A stretch of 64,000 nucleotides of DNA from an uncultured Algibacter sp. (GCF_947495925.1 NZ_CANMAU010000007.1:287533-351532), one strand, 5' to 3'. Counted from the stretch's first letter, positions 54,596 through 63,993 are shown. The notes: generated by a model from the sequence alone, not told the origin. Program-made: numbers and translations.

Positions 54596-55102
54596 TTAAT
54601 TCTTTTCATTTATAACTTCCCACCTTTCATTCGCTCTTTTTAAATTGTCAATTTCATTTGGTTTCCAAACTTCCAAAAAGTTGTAGCCGCGATTGTTATA
54701 AAACAAGTATAATTTATCGTTTATAATTTTAAAGGTTTCTGGATTTACCGGATATTTCCCTGGTGGGTTTTCATTTAGCCCATGTCCAAATTCCATACCT
54801 AAACCATATGCGCAATATCCGCCGAATTCCGGCATATACTTTTCAGGACTCTCAATAAACAATGATTTATTCTTTTCATTCACAAAATAATAAATAACTC
54901 CTTGGTGCTGGTATTGGTGTTTTTCTGAGCCTTGGGTTGCCCTGTTGTTAATAAAGTATTCTGTTGGATCAAATCCATTTAATGCTAAACCAGTCTCATT
55001 GATATTATAATAAGGAGCATCTATGTTCGCTAACTTTGAACTATCTTTTTGAGCATAGATAATTGTAGATATTAGAATTAAAATCAAATTAATTATTTTC
55101 AT
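54596..55102 (-). CDS. secreted YHS-domain protein
   Basis: About 168 residues from the ATG at 55102, which puts a signal peptide (LILILISTIIYAQ) at the start; a start at 55141 would add 13 residues before it. LNGFDPTEYFINNRATQG, GVIYYFVNEKNKSLFIESPEKY and PEFGGYCAYGLGMEFGHG form the YHS domain, a small metal-binding or redox-linked fold. Proteins of this kind are thought to bind copper or other metals outside the cytoplasm. It stands alone, with a palindromic element on each side. Confidence 0.88.
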   Translation of the reverse strand: MKIINLILILISTIIYAQKDSSKLANIDAPYYNINETGLALNGFDPTEYFINNRATQGSEKHQYQHQGVIYYFVNEKNKSLFIESPEKYMPEFGGYCAYGLGMEFGHGLNENPPGKYPVNPETFKIINDKLYLFYNNRGYNFLEVWKPNEIDNLKRANERWEVINEKN

Positions 55103-55619
55103 TGTATTCTCATCTATGTTTGCGAACTTCCTGCTAAACACAGTTCGGCCTTGAGAACGAAGATAATGAAAGTGGATGACAATGAAGCGTCAAGACGTTC
55201 GGAAGTACATTAGCCATTGGCTATATCAGTTACGGCGATTTTTCCACAAAAAAATTGTTGTAATTGAGCCACTTTTGTTTATCGGGAGTTCGATGGGGCT
55301 TACCAAATTGCTTTTAGCACTGCCGATGGCTTACGTTTTCCCTTGATGGGCAGCAAAAGCTGAATTTTTCAAATAAGCTTGATCTCAATTTGGCTTAACA
55401 GGAAGATGGAATACATGCATCAAAAGGGTGGGAACAACGCAGTTGTGGAACCATTTTGGTCAACTTTTCGCTGAATGTATTCCATCGGTTTAGGCTATGA
55501 TTTTGTTGTGGAAATTGTCGGTAGGCATTTCGGCTTATGGAATCATGCCAGATTAAAAGTACAAAGTTTAAATTTTAGGACAAATTCCACAATGAATTAT
55601 AGCCATTGTTAGCCATTCG
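55103..55619 (-). repeat. structured non-coding block with cassette-like ends
   Basis: 517 bases without a gene and richer in GC than its surroundings. Visible are the near-palindrome TAGCCATTGGCTA (55211-55223), where two element ends seem to abut, a perfect 12-bp inverted repeat GATGGAATACAT (55405-55416) with ATGTATTCCATC (55475-55486), and TTGTGGAAATTGTC (55506-55519) against GACAAATTCCACAA (55579-55592), 13 of 14. The right end (TAGCCATTGT at 55600) abuts the penicillin acylase stop codon, as element 1 lies close behind the YHS stop codon. Confidence 0.55.
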
Positions 55620-57707
55620 TTATTTTTTTTCACGAAATCCATTCTCAGTTATTACCTCAGTTCTGGCAGTATTTGATGCAACTTCAGCTTTTGTAAACCA
55701 AGCATCTCGCAATTCTTTTTTAGAGAATAATTCTAACTGATCACCATTATGTGGGGAATCTTTTTGAGTTGCATTACCATAGGATAATAAAACTTTTGCT
55801 CGCACTTTATCACCGAACTCAATAATGCCAACCCAGGAATCTCCGCCACCAACATACATATGGCTATCATCAGCGCCACCCGGCCAGACTACTCGAAAAA
55901 CCCCCAAAGAGCCATCTATACCATTTGCTGGTAGGTTTATGCCATTATAGTTAATTCTGTAATAATCTCCCCAATCAGTATCTAAACTTCCAAAGTTGGT
56001 TTCAACTTCGATAGCAGCCTGCTCCAATAACTGAACGGCTCTATCTGTATCTGCAATCCCATCCGGCGTAGTGTTTGGAGAGTCCATACTCCATTGTTCG
56101 GTATAATTGGCGCTTCTCCAGACATCGAACTTAAGTGCCCAAGTGTAGAATAAAAGCATGCCCTTACTGTCTGCGTTAGCTTCTCGATCCCAATTTTCCA
56201 GTACTTTTTTGGCTTCCTTTGCTTTCTTCGAATTAGAAGCATCGACAGCAGCAAACAAATCATCTAAAATTCTATCTGCAAATTCTAAGCGTGTTGAAAG
56301 TTTGTATTCGACTAGTTCGTCAAAAGTTATTGATTCATCCTCAATAAGCATCCTTACTGAACGCTGGGGTCTAAAAGACATGTATTGGGGAGCCATATAG
56401 CCGGGATAATCTTCAGGCTTTAGGATTGTGGGTATGGTGCATGTCCATGGTGGGTCGTTGGCATTTTGAAGCCATCCGCCGACAGGGTTTTTTACTTTGG
56501 GAAGGTCCGTATAATCATGAACTTCTGTCCATAAATCTGCCGATTTCCCGCCAGGAATCACACGGTCCCAATAATCCCATGCATCAGTCGTTCGTTTTGG
56601 AACCAAGCCATTGAACAAATAGAAAATCTCACCTTGCTTATCGGCATACATCACATTCCAAAAAGGGATTTGAGCCATTTCTAATGCCTCCTCAAATTCA
56701 TCAAAGGTGGAACTGTTGATCATACGCCACCATTGCAAAAACATATTAGGTCTATCCAAAGCAACCATACGCAATGCCAATACCTTGTCTTCGGTTTTAT
56801 TGACCACTGGTCCGTGAACTGTTTTCATCAGCTCAACTTCTTGGTCCAACATCGTACCATCCTCTTGCTTTATTTTGATCACTTTTGATAAAACCTCAAA
56901 CTCTTTTCGTTCGCCATCCAGTAGGTAGCCACCGTCTTCTAGTTCTAGCTCATATGTGTCGGCATTGTCAATGGTATTGTCTGTATGACTCCAACCGAGA
57001 TTTTCATTAAAACCAATTACAATACCAGGCAAGCCAACGGGTATTGAACCGTACATGTTTTTCCCGTTTAAATTCAGATGTGACTCAAAAAACAAAAATT
57101 CTCGCCACCATGGTAAATGTGGATTTTGAACCAACATAGCATTACCTGAAGCCGAACGCTTTGGTGCAATCGCGTAGGTGTTTGACCCCATGTCCGGCCA
57201 TTGTTGCACGCGTCCTAGGTCTTTCCCTCCAATAAAACGTGTAAAAATGAGATACAAGCCGTGCATATTCATATCCTTAGTAGTTAAGGGCAGTACGACT
57301 TTATTTTTATCGGCAATGGCTTCAGGGTGAGCTGCTGCATATGCATTCATCCCTTTAATAAAAGAGGTATAGATGGCTTTGATTTCAGGATCTTGTATTT
57401 CGGCCCAATCATCGGCCAATTGGTCAAAACCAAGCGTATGAATAAGCATATCATTTTCGAACTTCTCCTGACCCCAATATTGGGCGCCTTTTCCTCTAGA
57501 GCTTCCGTAGAGTTCTAAAACAAGGTTGGCATGATTATGCATTTGAGCCCATCCTTGGGCAAAAAATAATTCTTCTGTGGTCGTTGCAGTAATATGTGGA
57601 ACACCCCAAGTATCCCATGCAATTTGGGTTTCTATTTTTTCTTGTTGGGTACATGAAGCCGTTAAAAAAGAAACTACAATAAGAGTAAAAAGAATACTGG
57701 TTTTCAT
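55620..57707 (-). CDS. penicillin acylase family (Ntn-hydrolase) lipoprotein
   Basis: 695 residues with a lipoprotein leader ending FLTASC. The alpha-chain part has WDTWGVPHITATTTEELFFAQGW. GSN at 174-176 places the N-terminal nucleophile Ser175 of the beta chain, made by self-cleavage (SNTYAIAPKRSASG). LVQNPHLPW, GLPGIVIGFNENLGWSHT, HGPVV and NANDPPW are family motifs. Members cut amide bonds of acyl-amino acids, quorum-sensing acyl-homoserine lactones or beta-lactams; the substrate here is open. It is in the periplasm or on the outer membrane and stands alone. Confidence 0.93.
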   Translation of the reverse strand: MKTSILFTLIVVSFLTASCTQQEKIETQIAWDTWGVPHITATTTEELFFAQGWAQMHNHANLVLELYGSSRGKGAQYWGQEKFENDMLIHTLGFDQLADDWAEIQDPEIKAIYTSFIKGMNAYAAAHPEAIADKNKVVLPLTTKDMNMHGLYLIFTRFIGGKDLGRVQQWPDMGSNTYAIAPKRSASGNAMLVQNPHLPWWREFLFFESHLNLNGKNMYGSIPVGLPGIVIGFNENLGWSHTDNTIDNADTYELELEDGGYLLDGERKEFEVLSKVIKIKQEDGTMLDQEVELMKTVHGPVVNKTEDKVLALRMVALDRPNMFLQWWRMINSSTFDEFEEALEMAQIPFWNVMYADKQGEIFYLFNGLVPKRTTDAWDYWDRVIPGGKSADLWTEVHDYTDLPKVKNPVGGWLQNANDPPWTCTIPTILKPEDYPGYMAPQYMSFRPQRSVRMLIEDESITFDELVEYKLSTRLEFADRILDDLFAAVDASNSKKAKEAKKVLENWDREANADSKGMLLFYTWALKFDVWRSANYTEQWSMDSPNTTPDGIADTDRAVQLLEQAAIEVETNFGSLDTDWGDYYRINYNGINLPANGIDGSLGVFRVVWPGGADDSHMYVGGGDSWVGIIEFGDKVRAKVLLSYGNATQKDSPHNGDQLELFSKKELRDAWFTKAEVASNTARTEVITENGFREKK

Positions 57708-57782
57708 ATTTCGTTTATTTAAAAATTGGTCTGTTTTTCATAATGTCTTGTCCTGAAATATGGCTACAGGTTAAAATTGAAA

Positions 57783-57905
57783 TTAAGCTGATAATTTATA
57801 TACCATATTAGGTGTTTTATAATCTAAAGATAAGTGTAATCTTACTTCATTGTATAGATTAATTGCATTTTTTGTAGCTTGCTTTGCATGTGCTGTATTA
57901 TTAAA
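57783..57905 (-). pseudogene. IS3 family transposase (OrfB) C-terminal fragment
   Basis: The minus strand reads TFNNTAHAKQATKNAINLYN, then EVRLHLSLDYKTPNMVYKL and a stop (57783-57785). The NxRLHxSLxYKTP block is the end of the integrase core of IS3/IS150-type transposases. Only about 40 residues remain, with no start, no catalytic DDE and no terminal repeats seen. The break near 57905 joins it to the Rep-like fragment. Confidence 0.8.
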
Positions 57906-57943
57906 GGTTGGTCGAGATAAAACTCATCTTTTAAATACATTAG

Positions 57944-58381
57944 CAGATAGCGAGACAAAACCATGTAATTGTTAATGGAGAAGGCTCCGATCTTTATAAA
58001 ACTGATGTTTTACAAGGCAGAGCAAAGCGTAAAACCATTACGCAATCTATGATGCTTAAATTAATAGATTTAGCCAAGGAAAACGAAACACAAGAACTAC
58101 TAGAAGCCTTTTGGAATACATACCATTGTCAGCAAAAAATTATAACAGCAGATGGAAAGTTATACGGTAAATATTGTGAAAACAGATTTTGGACTTTATG
58201 CTGTAGCATTCGTAAAGCTGAGATTATAAGCCGTTACTTTCCCATAATAAAGCATTGGGAAGAACCTCACTTTGTAACCATCACAATAAAGGCAGTAAAA
58301 GAAGCCAAACCTAAAGACCAAAGAAAAACAGAAAAAGCAAATTTTAGATTTATTAGCAGGCGATATAACTTTAAGGAGTAA
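57944..58381 (+). pseudogene. Rep-like protein fragment (mobile element)
   Basis: Open from 57944 with no start; the first ATG is at 58049. It reads HVIVNGEGSDLYKTDVLQGR, then ADGKLYGKYCENRFWTLCCS, IRKAEIISRYFP and WEEPHFVTITIKAV. This resembles replication/mobilisation Rep proteins carried by Bacteroidota mobile elements, where a KYCKNRFCxxCxxIR metal-binding block is usual; here one Cys is Trp. The frame leaves the family after ITIKAV and ends at 58381 by chance, inside the start of an hsdR fragment. A 110-residue protein from 58049 is possible but not likely functional. Confidence 0.65.
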
Positions 58382-58754
58382 AAGAGAATTAATAGAGCAG
58401 TTTATTGAAAACAACTTACCAAAAATAAGTAATAGCGAAACCATAGAAGATGAATTTAAAATCTATTGGGAAGCAGAAACTAAAAAGGCTCTACAAGATT
58501 TAAGTAAAGCAGAGACATTAAGACAGGATAAGGTAGAAAGTATTATAAACGATTTCCTTTTCACGGGTAGAATGGCAACAGAAGATGAGGTTATAGAGGC
58601 GTTAGAAAAGCAGCCGAGCGTTCTGCAAAGAGAATCAATTAGCATCAGAATAACAGAAAAAATAAACCCTTGCAAATCAATTGATTGCAAGGGTTTTCGC
58701 GGAGAAAGAGGAACTATCCTAGATCTATATTTTATCAAGTTTTATAGGGTGTAA
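58299..58754 (+). pseudogene. type I restriction enzyme HsdR, C-terminal fragment
   Basis: The frame is open from 58299 and reads KQKKQILDLLAGDITLRSKR, ELIEQFIENNLPKI, EDEFKIYWEAETKKALQDL, KVESIINDFLFTG and EDEVIEALEKQPSVLQRE. This is the C-terminal helical domain of HsdR subunits. The helicase and nuclease parts are missing, and no hsdM or hsdS is near. After RITEKI the true end is replaced by sequence from a hairpin and a tRNA-like stretch, with a chance stop at 58752-58754. So both ends were cut by recombination. Confidence 0.75.
58664..58711 (-). other. possible attachment site: tRNA 3' end plus its terminator
   Basis: A 12-bp perfect stem (AAACCCTTGCAA 58664-58675, TTGCAAGGGTTT 58685-58696, 9-base loop) is followed by GCGGAGAAAGAGG (58699-58711). 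On the minus strand this is CCTCTTTCTCCGC then a terminator hairpin, which is what follows tRNA-Ser genes in flavobacteria. Only the last 13 bases of a tRNA are there. This is typical of the attachment site left by an integrative element. Confidence 0.4.
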
Positions 58755-59055
58755 AAAAGGAGTTAAAATTTAGTGACTCCGAATTAGCCCCTTTTTAACA
58801 TAATATTAACGGTTGATGATTAAATTTATGGGAATAAAGGAAGAATTTAGTTTTTATCAATTTTGAATGTTTAAAGAGCCTATAAAATAAGCTGTCATAT
58901 TTAAGGGAGTTATGTATTCGAATTGTAAGGTAATGGGCGTACACTGAATAGTGTATCTTTCTAATGCTAATAATTCGCATGAACTCACTAATTAAAATAA
59001 AAAAAGTTCAAGAAGCTAATTTTTGGGTTTTTAGAATGTTTTTGAGGTCAATTTT

Positions 59056-59077
59056 GTGACCGGGCTGGGGTTTGAAC
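59056..59077 (-). other. tRNA 3'-end-like fragment
   Basis: The minus strand reads GTTCAAACCCCAGCCCGGTC and then AC, like a T-loop, T-stem and acceptor strand of a tRNA. No matching T-stem 5' strand, anticodon arm or 5' acceptor is found upstream, so it is not a gene. A second attachment-site remnant is possible. Confidence 0.3.
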
Positions 59078-59238
59078 TTAAAGCTCTAGTGCCAGTATTT
59101 ATAGGAGTTCATCTAAGGTTTACAATCGATGTTAATGAATTGTGAACTTTGTAAATTTTTAAATATGTCAAATTGACTTTCGATACTGTAAATATAGTAT
59201 TTTATTTTTTATGGATATAAACGGATTAATAAAACGAA

Positions 59239-59635
59239 TTACCAGATGATGGTTCTAATTTTTTTAGGAGGTTCTTTATAATATCGTTTCAACGAAATAA
59301 AATGAGTTGCATTTTTATAACGAGTCCATTCAGCAATTTTATAGATTTGGTAATTCTGTAATTTCGGGTAAATATTTCCACTTTTTTATTTTTTTTGCAC
59401 AAAACACTGCACAATTGTGTAATTGAAAAGAAACTTAAATTCAGTTCTTGAAATATTCTCATTTAAATTAAAGACGTTTTACTAATCAGTAAGAAGAAAT
59501 ATTTTGATCAAGATTATTATCCAAAAATTCTTCGATATTATAAGCATTTTTTAAATTTTTATAACGCAGACAATAATCAGTTATTTTAGTGTTTTTGTTA
59601 TAAAAAATACTTCCAATTCGATTACCATCTCTGCA
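59239..59635 (-). pseudogene. two coding-like relics of an unknown gene
   Basis: Two minus-strand frames without starts look like protein. The first (59635-59486) reads CRDGNRIGSIFYNKNTKITD and goes on to NAYNIEEFLDNNLDQ before its stop. The second (59385-59239) reads SGNIYPKLQNYQIYKIAEWT and ends KEPPKKIRTIIW. Each is 48-50 codons. They may be pieces of one decayed gene or of two. No family recognised. Confidence 0.3.
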
Positions 59636-60364
59636 TCACTTGAACGTCAATTATTGGTGGAAACAATTCTTAAATTAATTGTTTTTTCGTTTTGAATTTT
59701 TTACTCTCTTTAGTCTAAAGCAATCCTCTGATTCAGACTATTCGAATCTGGCTAAAAAAGTTTAAATAATTTCAACCTATTTCGTTCTTAAGGTTAGCAA
59801 CAGAATACAAAAATAAACTATTGCCTCTAGCAATCAAAGCAAATCAATATCAGAACCATAGAATCAATAATAGAAACCCGATTCAAAACAATCAACTGAA
59901 TATTAGTGCTAAATCTATTATAAATTATTGTTTTTTAATCCATCAAGGGTAACCCCTACTTTATATAAGATTGGTTTATTGGTTTAATTACTTGTTGTGT
60001 AACTTACTTTTATGTTTTTTGTTGTTTAATTGTATTTTTTTTAGATGAAAATGATTTTTTTGTTGACCTCAAAAAGATTTTATGAATACAATAAGAAATT
60101 TAATTGGTTTAGTTAGTGGTTTATTCCTTAAATATCCAGTGCTTAGTTTTTAAGTGTAGGCAAATAAACTTTTAAATAGGTCTAATAATATGATATTATA
60201 CTTCTTTCAGTAAAATAGTGTTAGTTGGCGATTTTCCTTGATTAAAGGAATAATTTGTCTTTTAAGCGTATGCATTTGAAAATAATTATTCAATTATTTG
60301 TCAGATTGCTCACTGTCAAAGATAAACATTACTAGAATTATGGTTGAACCTTACTTTTATTCAG

Positions 60365-60394
60365 TTTGAACGATTTAGTTTTATGCTATTATTG
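60365..60394 (+). promoter_or_regulatory. promoter of the RHS gene
   Basis: TTTG (60365-60368), an 18-base spacer, and TATTATTG (60387-60394), one mismatch to TAnnTTTG, 21 bases before the ATG at 60416. The implied 5' leader is short. Confidence 0.55.
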
Positions 60395-60415
60395 AAATTC
60401 TAAATTATTCTTCTT

Positions 60416-63400
60416 ATGAAAGTTCGTTTATTTATTCTGTTGCATATATTGTTCGTTTTTCAAAACTCATTTGCGCAAGAGTTGCCCGAACTACTACAAT
60501 TAACACCAGTATCTCCAAATTCGGCAAGTTTCGCTAGATATGGTTCCTTTAATGTTAATCCCAATTTGGGAAGGCCGAATATTTCTGTTCCATGTCACGT
60601 TATAAAAAGTGGAGATTTGCAATTACCAATTATGATTAGCTATAATTCTTCAGGTATAAGATTGAATAACCGAGCGTCTTGGGTAGGATTAGAGTGGAAT
60701 TTACAAGCTGGTGGAGTCATTGTTCGAAATGTTAAAGGAGCACCGGATAACTATTCGACCGTTGCACGAGAAAATATTAGTAACTTACCTTTTAATGAAG
60801 ACAATTACGAGTATTTATATGATGTTTGGAGAGGAAATGGAGACGGTCAACCTGATAAATATATATTAAATGCTTTTGGGATCAACGCAACTTTTTATTA
60901 TGTAGAAAGAAACGGAGAGGTTGAATTAGTATTTGAAAATAATAATTCTATTAAAGTTACTGGTAATGGTCCTCCTAATTATGGTTTTCGTGTTGTTACG
61001 GAAAAAGGCATAACCTTAATTTTTGATGAAATAGAAACCTCAGTAATTCCTTCGTCATATCTTATAGCTCATTCAAGAGAAGTTCCTACATCATATTACT
61101 TGTCTGAAATAATTTCTGCAGATAAAAAAGACAGTATTTCATTTGAGTATAAAACACATGATAGCTTTGAAGTGCCAGTTGAAACATCTCAGGGTGTAAA
61201 TTTTAATAGAACTCAATCTTATAGACAACCACTTACAAATGATAACTTTTGGAATAATAGAGTAAAAATTGACAAACGTTATTTAGACAAAATTATATTT
61301 AAAAATGGATATGTACAATTTGAGTCTTTTTTAGATAGAGCGGATTTAGTTGATGAATTTAGACTTGATAACTTAAAAGTGTTTTCTAGCATAAATAATA
61401 CAGATCAATTAGTTAAAGAAATTTACTTTGATCATTCTTACTATGGAACCTCTGTTAATCAGACATTAACAAATGATATTGCAGCAATAGATAGGCGTTT
61501 AAAATTAGAAGCTGTCCTAATTGGAGATGCCAACTCCAATGATTTTCAAAAGTATGAATTTGAATATGATACACAAAGCTTACCTAGGCGAGGAAGTTCA
61601 AAGCAAGACTTTTGGGGTTACATTAATAATAATATGTCTGCCTCCTTAATACCTCCTACCACATTTCAAATGCGTGGGGCAGACCACCTTCAAAATGGGA
61701 GTTTTTTACCTTGGAGCGTAACACATTCTGAGGGAGACGCCAATAGGGATGCCCATCCAGTTAAAATGAAATCAGGTGTTTTAGCGAAAATAAAGTATCC
61801 AACTGGGGGGTATACAGAATTTGAATTTGAAGCCAATCAACGTGAAATAAGTGTTACTACTCCTATATATGAAAATAGAAGTGCAAGTATTTTAGCAACA
61901 GGGTCTGGAGATTGTCCATGGACTTGTGGTTCAAATGGGTACCAGAGTAAAACCTTTACAATAGAAGAAGGCTTTGGGGCGCCCATAGATGCTCGTTTAA
62001 GGGTTATGATTACAGATGCTTTTTCAGGGTCTGGTAGTAGCAATTCTTATGGGAAATTTAGTGGTTTACCCACACGCCTATATAAACGATCAGCACCAAC
62101 TGCAAATATTTATCCAGCAACTGAATATGATATTCCTATTAGTCTAAGAACAGGAACTACGTATACTATAGAGGCTCAGGAATATGGACATGGTTCAAAC
62201 CCCCCAAGTTATGTGCCATCTGTATCTGTCAGAGTAAGTTATAAATTGCTGTCCGGTTCTGTTACTAATATAGAAACAGAATATCTTGGAGGCCTTAGAA
62301 TTAGCTCTATTAAAAGCTATGACGGAGTGAATACGCAGCCTATAAGTAGTAAAAATTATACATATGCTAACATAAATGTTATCAATAAGCAGAAAGATGG
62401 AGGGTACGTTAATAAACAACCTCGAGGTAGAACGGATTTAATTGCAACAGTATCTTCTTCTCCCTATTTTGATAATGGAATAGGAAATGTGCCTGCAATT
62501 GAGTACGGGGAAATTACCGAATATTATAGTGATACTAAAGGTCTTGACAATGGGAAAAAGATATATACTTATGAAAATATCAATATAGAAAGAGATATTG
62601 AGGATACCCGAGAAATATATAAGCATCCTCTCTTTGATTATTCCATTTTTCCAGGTACAACAGTAGGTGTATTAATCGAGGAAGTTATGAGTAATGAGTA
62701 TGATATAGCAGATCATATCATTAAACCTTTTAATCATGGAAGTTTAAAAAAGGTTGAAAATTGTAAAAGAGAAGGCCTAGTGAATGGGGAGCCAAGTTAT
62801 ATAAAAGTAAGTGAGGAAGAATATGATTACAATATCGTAGATGAATCTAATTTTAAGTTAAACTTTGTTTACCCTCTTCAATACCTTCCGAGAGAAGATT
62901 GGAATACATTTATGTCTCCCTATATAGAGGAAGGAGATCGAAATAGCCTTCAATTTTATTTTAAAACCAGAAAAATATATTCGGGCAAAAAACTCCTTAC
63001 ATCAACAATAAAAAGGTACTATGATGAAGCAGGTCTTAATCCAGTTGAGACATTGATAAGTTATAAGTATAATGAAGATTACTTTTTAACAGAAACGTCA
63101 ACCACTTTAAGTGACTCTAAATCTATAATTACAAAAACGATATACCCAGATGATATTAAAACGGCTTCCGCATTACAGGACAACAGTTTAATAAAAGGCG
63201 GTCCATTAAATGATTTTAATGCAATAGATAGGTTAAAGGGAGATGACCTACATCAAATAGCGATACCTATTCAAGTAGAAACTTACAAAGATGAAAATGG
63301 TGATAATGTTGCAGATGTAACGGAGCTTTTGAGTTTACAGCGTACTAATTTTTATGAGCCGTTTACCGATTTAGTATTACCCAAGGATATTGAGAGTTTG

Positions 63401-63964
63401 AAAGGCGTTTATAACGCTACTACTAACTCATTAAAAGAGCGAATGGTTTATCACCTTTACGATAGTGAAGGAAATCCTATAGAAGTCAGTAAAGCAGATG
63501 GAGCACATGTTTATTATATCTGGGGTTATAATAAGGAATATCCAATAGCTAAGATTGAGAATACTAGTTCCAACGAAGTAGAAAACGCGATAGCCTCATT
63601 AACGAGTCAGTACAATACACTTGAAAAGATACAAGCTTTGTCAAATGCAGACACAAATAGAAGTATTGATCAAAGAACTGTTGATGTCAATAACCCTGAT
63701 GGAGTAGTCACGAAAAATAATGATGATCCAGAAGGCAATTTGAGAGAAGCTTTAAGAACTTTAAGGGCTGCATTACCGGATTCAATGATTACCACTTATA
63801 CCTATGATCCTTTAGTAGGAGTAACCAGTATTACTGATCCTAAAGGATATACGATGTATTATGAGTATGATGAGTTAAATAGGTTAAAACAAGTTATAGA
63901 CGCGGATGGACATATCGTATCACAAAACGAGTATCATTACAAGACACCACCTGAGCAGAATTAA
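60416..63964 (+). CDS. secreted RHS/YD-repeat protein
   Basis: 1182 residues with a signal peptide (LLHILFVFQNSFAQ). The N-terminal part (NLGRPNISVPCHVIKSGDLQ and LPIMISYNSSGIRLN in sequence, then ASWVGLEWNLQAGG) is the cell-surface start found in flavobacterial RHS-type proteins. It forms a large beta-rich shell. Near the end stand YYIWGYNKEYPIAKI and two YD-type repeats (TYTYDPLVGVTSITDPKGY, YYEYDELNRLKQVIDADG), after which the protein stops at PPEQN without a toxin domain. The following gene (start at 63994) may continue the system, as these proteins often come in pairs. Role: surface or secreted scaffold, possibly in competition; not proven. Confidence 0.85.
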   Translation: MKVRLFILLHILFVFQNSFAQELPELLQLTPVSPNSASFARYGSFNVNPNLGRPNISVPCHVIKSGDLQLPIMISYNSSGIRLNNRASWVGLEWNLQAGGVIVRNVKGAPDNYSTVARENISNLPFNEDNYEYLYDVWRGNGDGQPDKYILNAFGINATFYYVERNGEVELVFENNNSIKVTGNGPPNYGFRVVTEKGITLIFDEIETSVIPSSYLIAHSREVPTSYYLSEIISADKKDSISFEYKTHDSFEVPVETSQGVNFNRTQSYRQPLTNDNFWNNRVKIDKRYLDKIIFKNGYVQFESFLDRADLVDEFRLDNLKVFSSINNTDQLVKEIYFDHSYYGTSVNQTLTNDIAAIDRRLKLEAVLIGDANSNDFQKYEFEYDTQSLPRRGSSKQDFWGYINNNMSASLIPPTTFQMRGADHLQNGSFLPWSVTHSEGDANRDAHPVKMKSGVLAKIKYPTGGYTEFEFEANQREISVTTPIYENRSASILATGSGDCPWTCGSNGYQSKTFTIEEGFGAPIDARLRVMITDAFSGSGSSNSYGKFSGLPTRLYKRSAPTANIYPATEYDIPISLRTGTTYTIEAQEYGHGSNPPSYVPSVSVRVSYKLLSGSVTNIETEYLGGLRISSIKSYDGVNTQPISSKNYTYANINVINKQKDGGYVNKQPRGRTDLIATVSSSPYFDNGIGNVPAIEYGEITEYYSDTKGLDNGKKIYTYENINIERDIEDTREIYKHPLFDYSIFPGTTVGVLIEEVMSNEYDIADHIIKPFNHGSLKKVENCKREGLVNGEPSYIKVSEEEYDYNIVDESNFKLNFVYPLQYLPREDWNTFMSPYIEEGDRNSLQFYFKTRKIYSGKKLLTSTIKRYYDEAGLNPVETLISYKYNEDYFLTETSTTLSDSKSIITKTIYPDDIKTASALQDNSLIKGGPLNDFNAIDRLKGDDLHQIAIPIQVETYKDENGDNVADVTELLSLQRTNFYEPFTDLVLPKDIESLKGVYNATTNSLKERMVYHLYDSEGNPIEVSKADGAHVYYIWGYNKEYPIAKIENTSSNEVENAIASLTSQYNTLEKIQALSNADTNRSIDQRTVDVNNPDGVVTKNNDDPEGNLREALRTLRAALPDSMITTYTYDPLVGVTSITDPKGYTMYYEYDELNRLKQVIDADGHIVSQNEYHYKTPPEQN

Positions 63965-63993
63965 ATAATCATAAAACAACTAAAAATAAAAGT

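Larger units (their letters stand above)
58755..60415. other. long gene-poor region with relics
   Basis: About 1.66 kb without an intact gene. It holds a tRNA-like stretch at 59056-59077 and two coding-like minus-strand relics (59239-59635), listed separately. AGGGTAACCCCT (59946-59957) has 4-bp inverted arms and may be chance. The last 50 bases hold the promoter of the RHS gene. The remainder is very AT-rich, and I see nothing else in it; a 61-codon minus-strand frame at 58795-58980 looks random. Confidence 0.5.

Noticed and set aside
58196..58738. Minus-strand frames opposite the Rep-like and HsdR fragments
   Set aside because: The plus-strand reading matches known families; these are shadows.
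58795..58980. 61-codon minus-strand frame in the gene-poor region
   Set aside because: No signal, motif or credible composition, and no neighbour to support it.
59056..59077. A complete tRNA gene
   Set aside because: Only a T-loop and acceptor-like part is visible; the partner strands and anticodon arm are missing.
59946..59957. Near-palindrome AGGGTAACCCCT as an operator
   Set aside because: Only 4-bp arms and more than 450 bases from the next gene; chance is likely.
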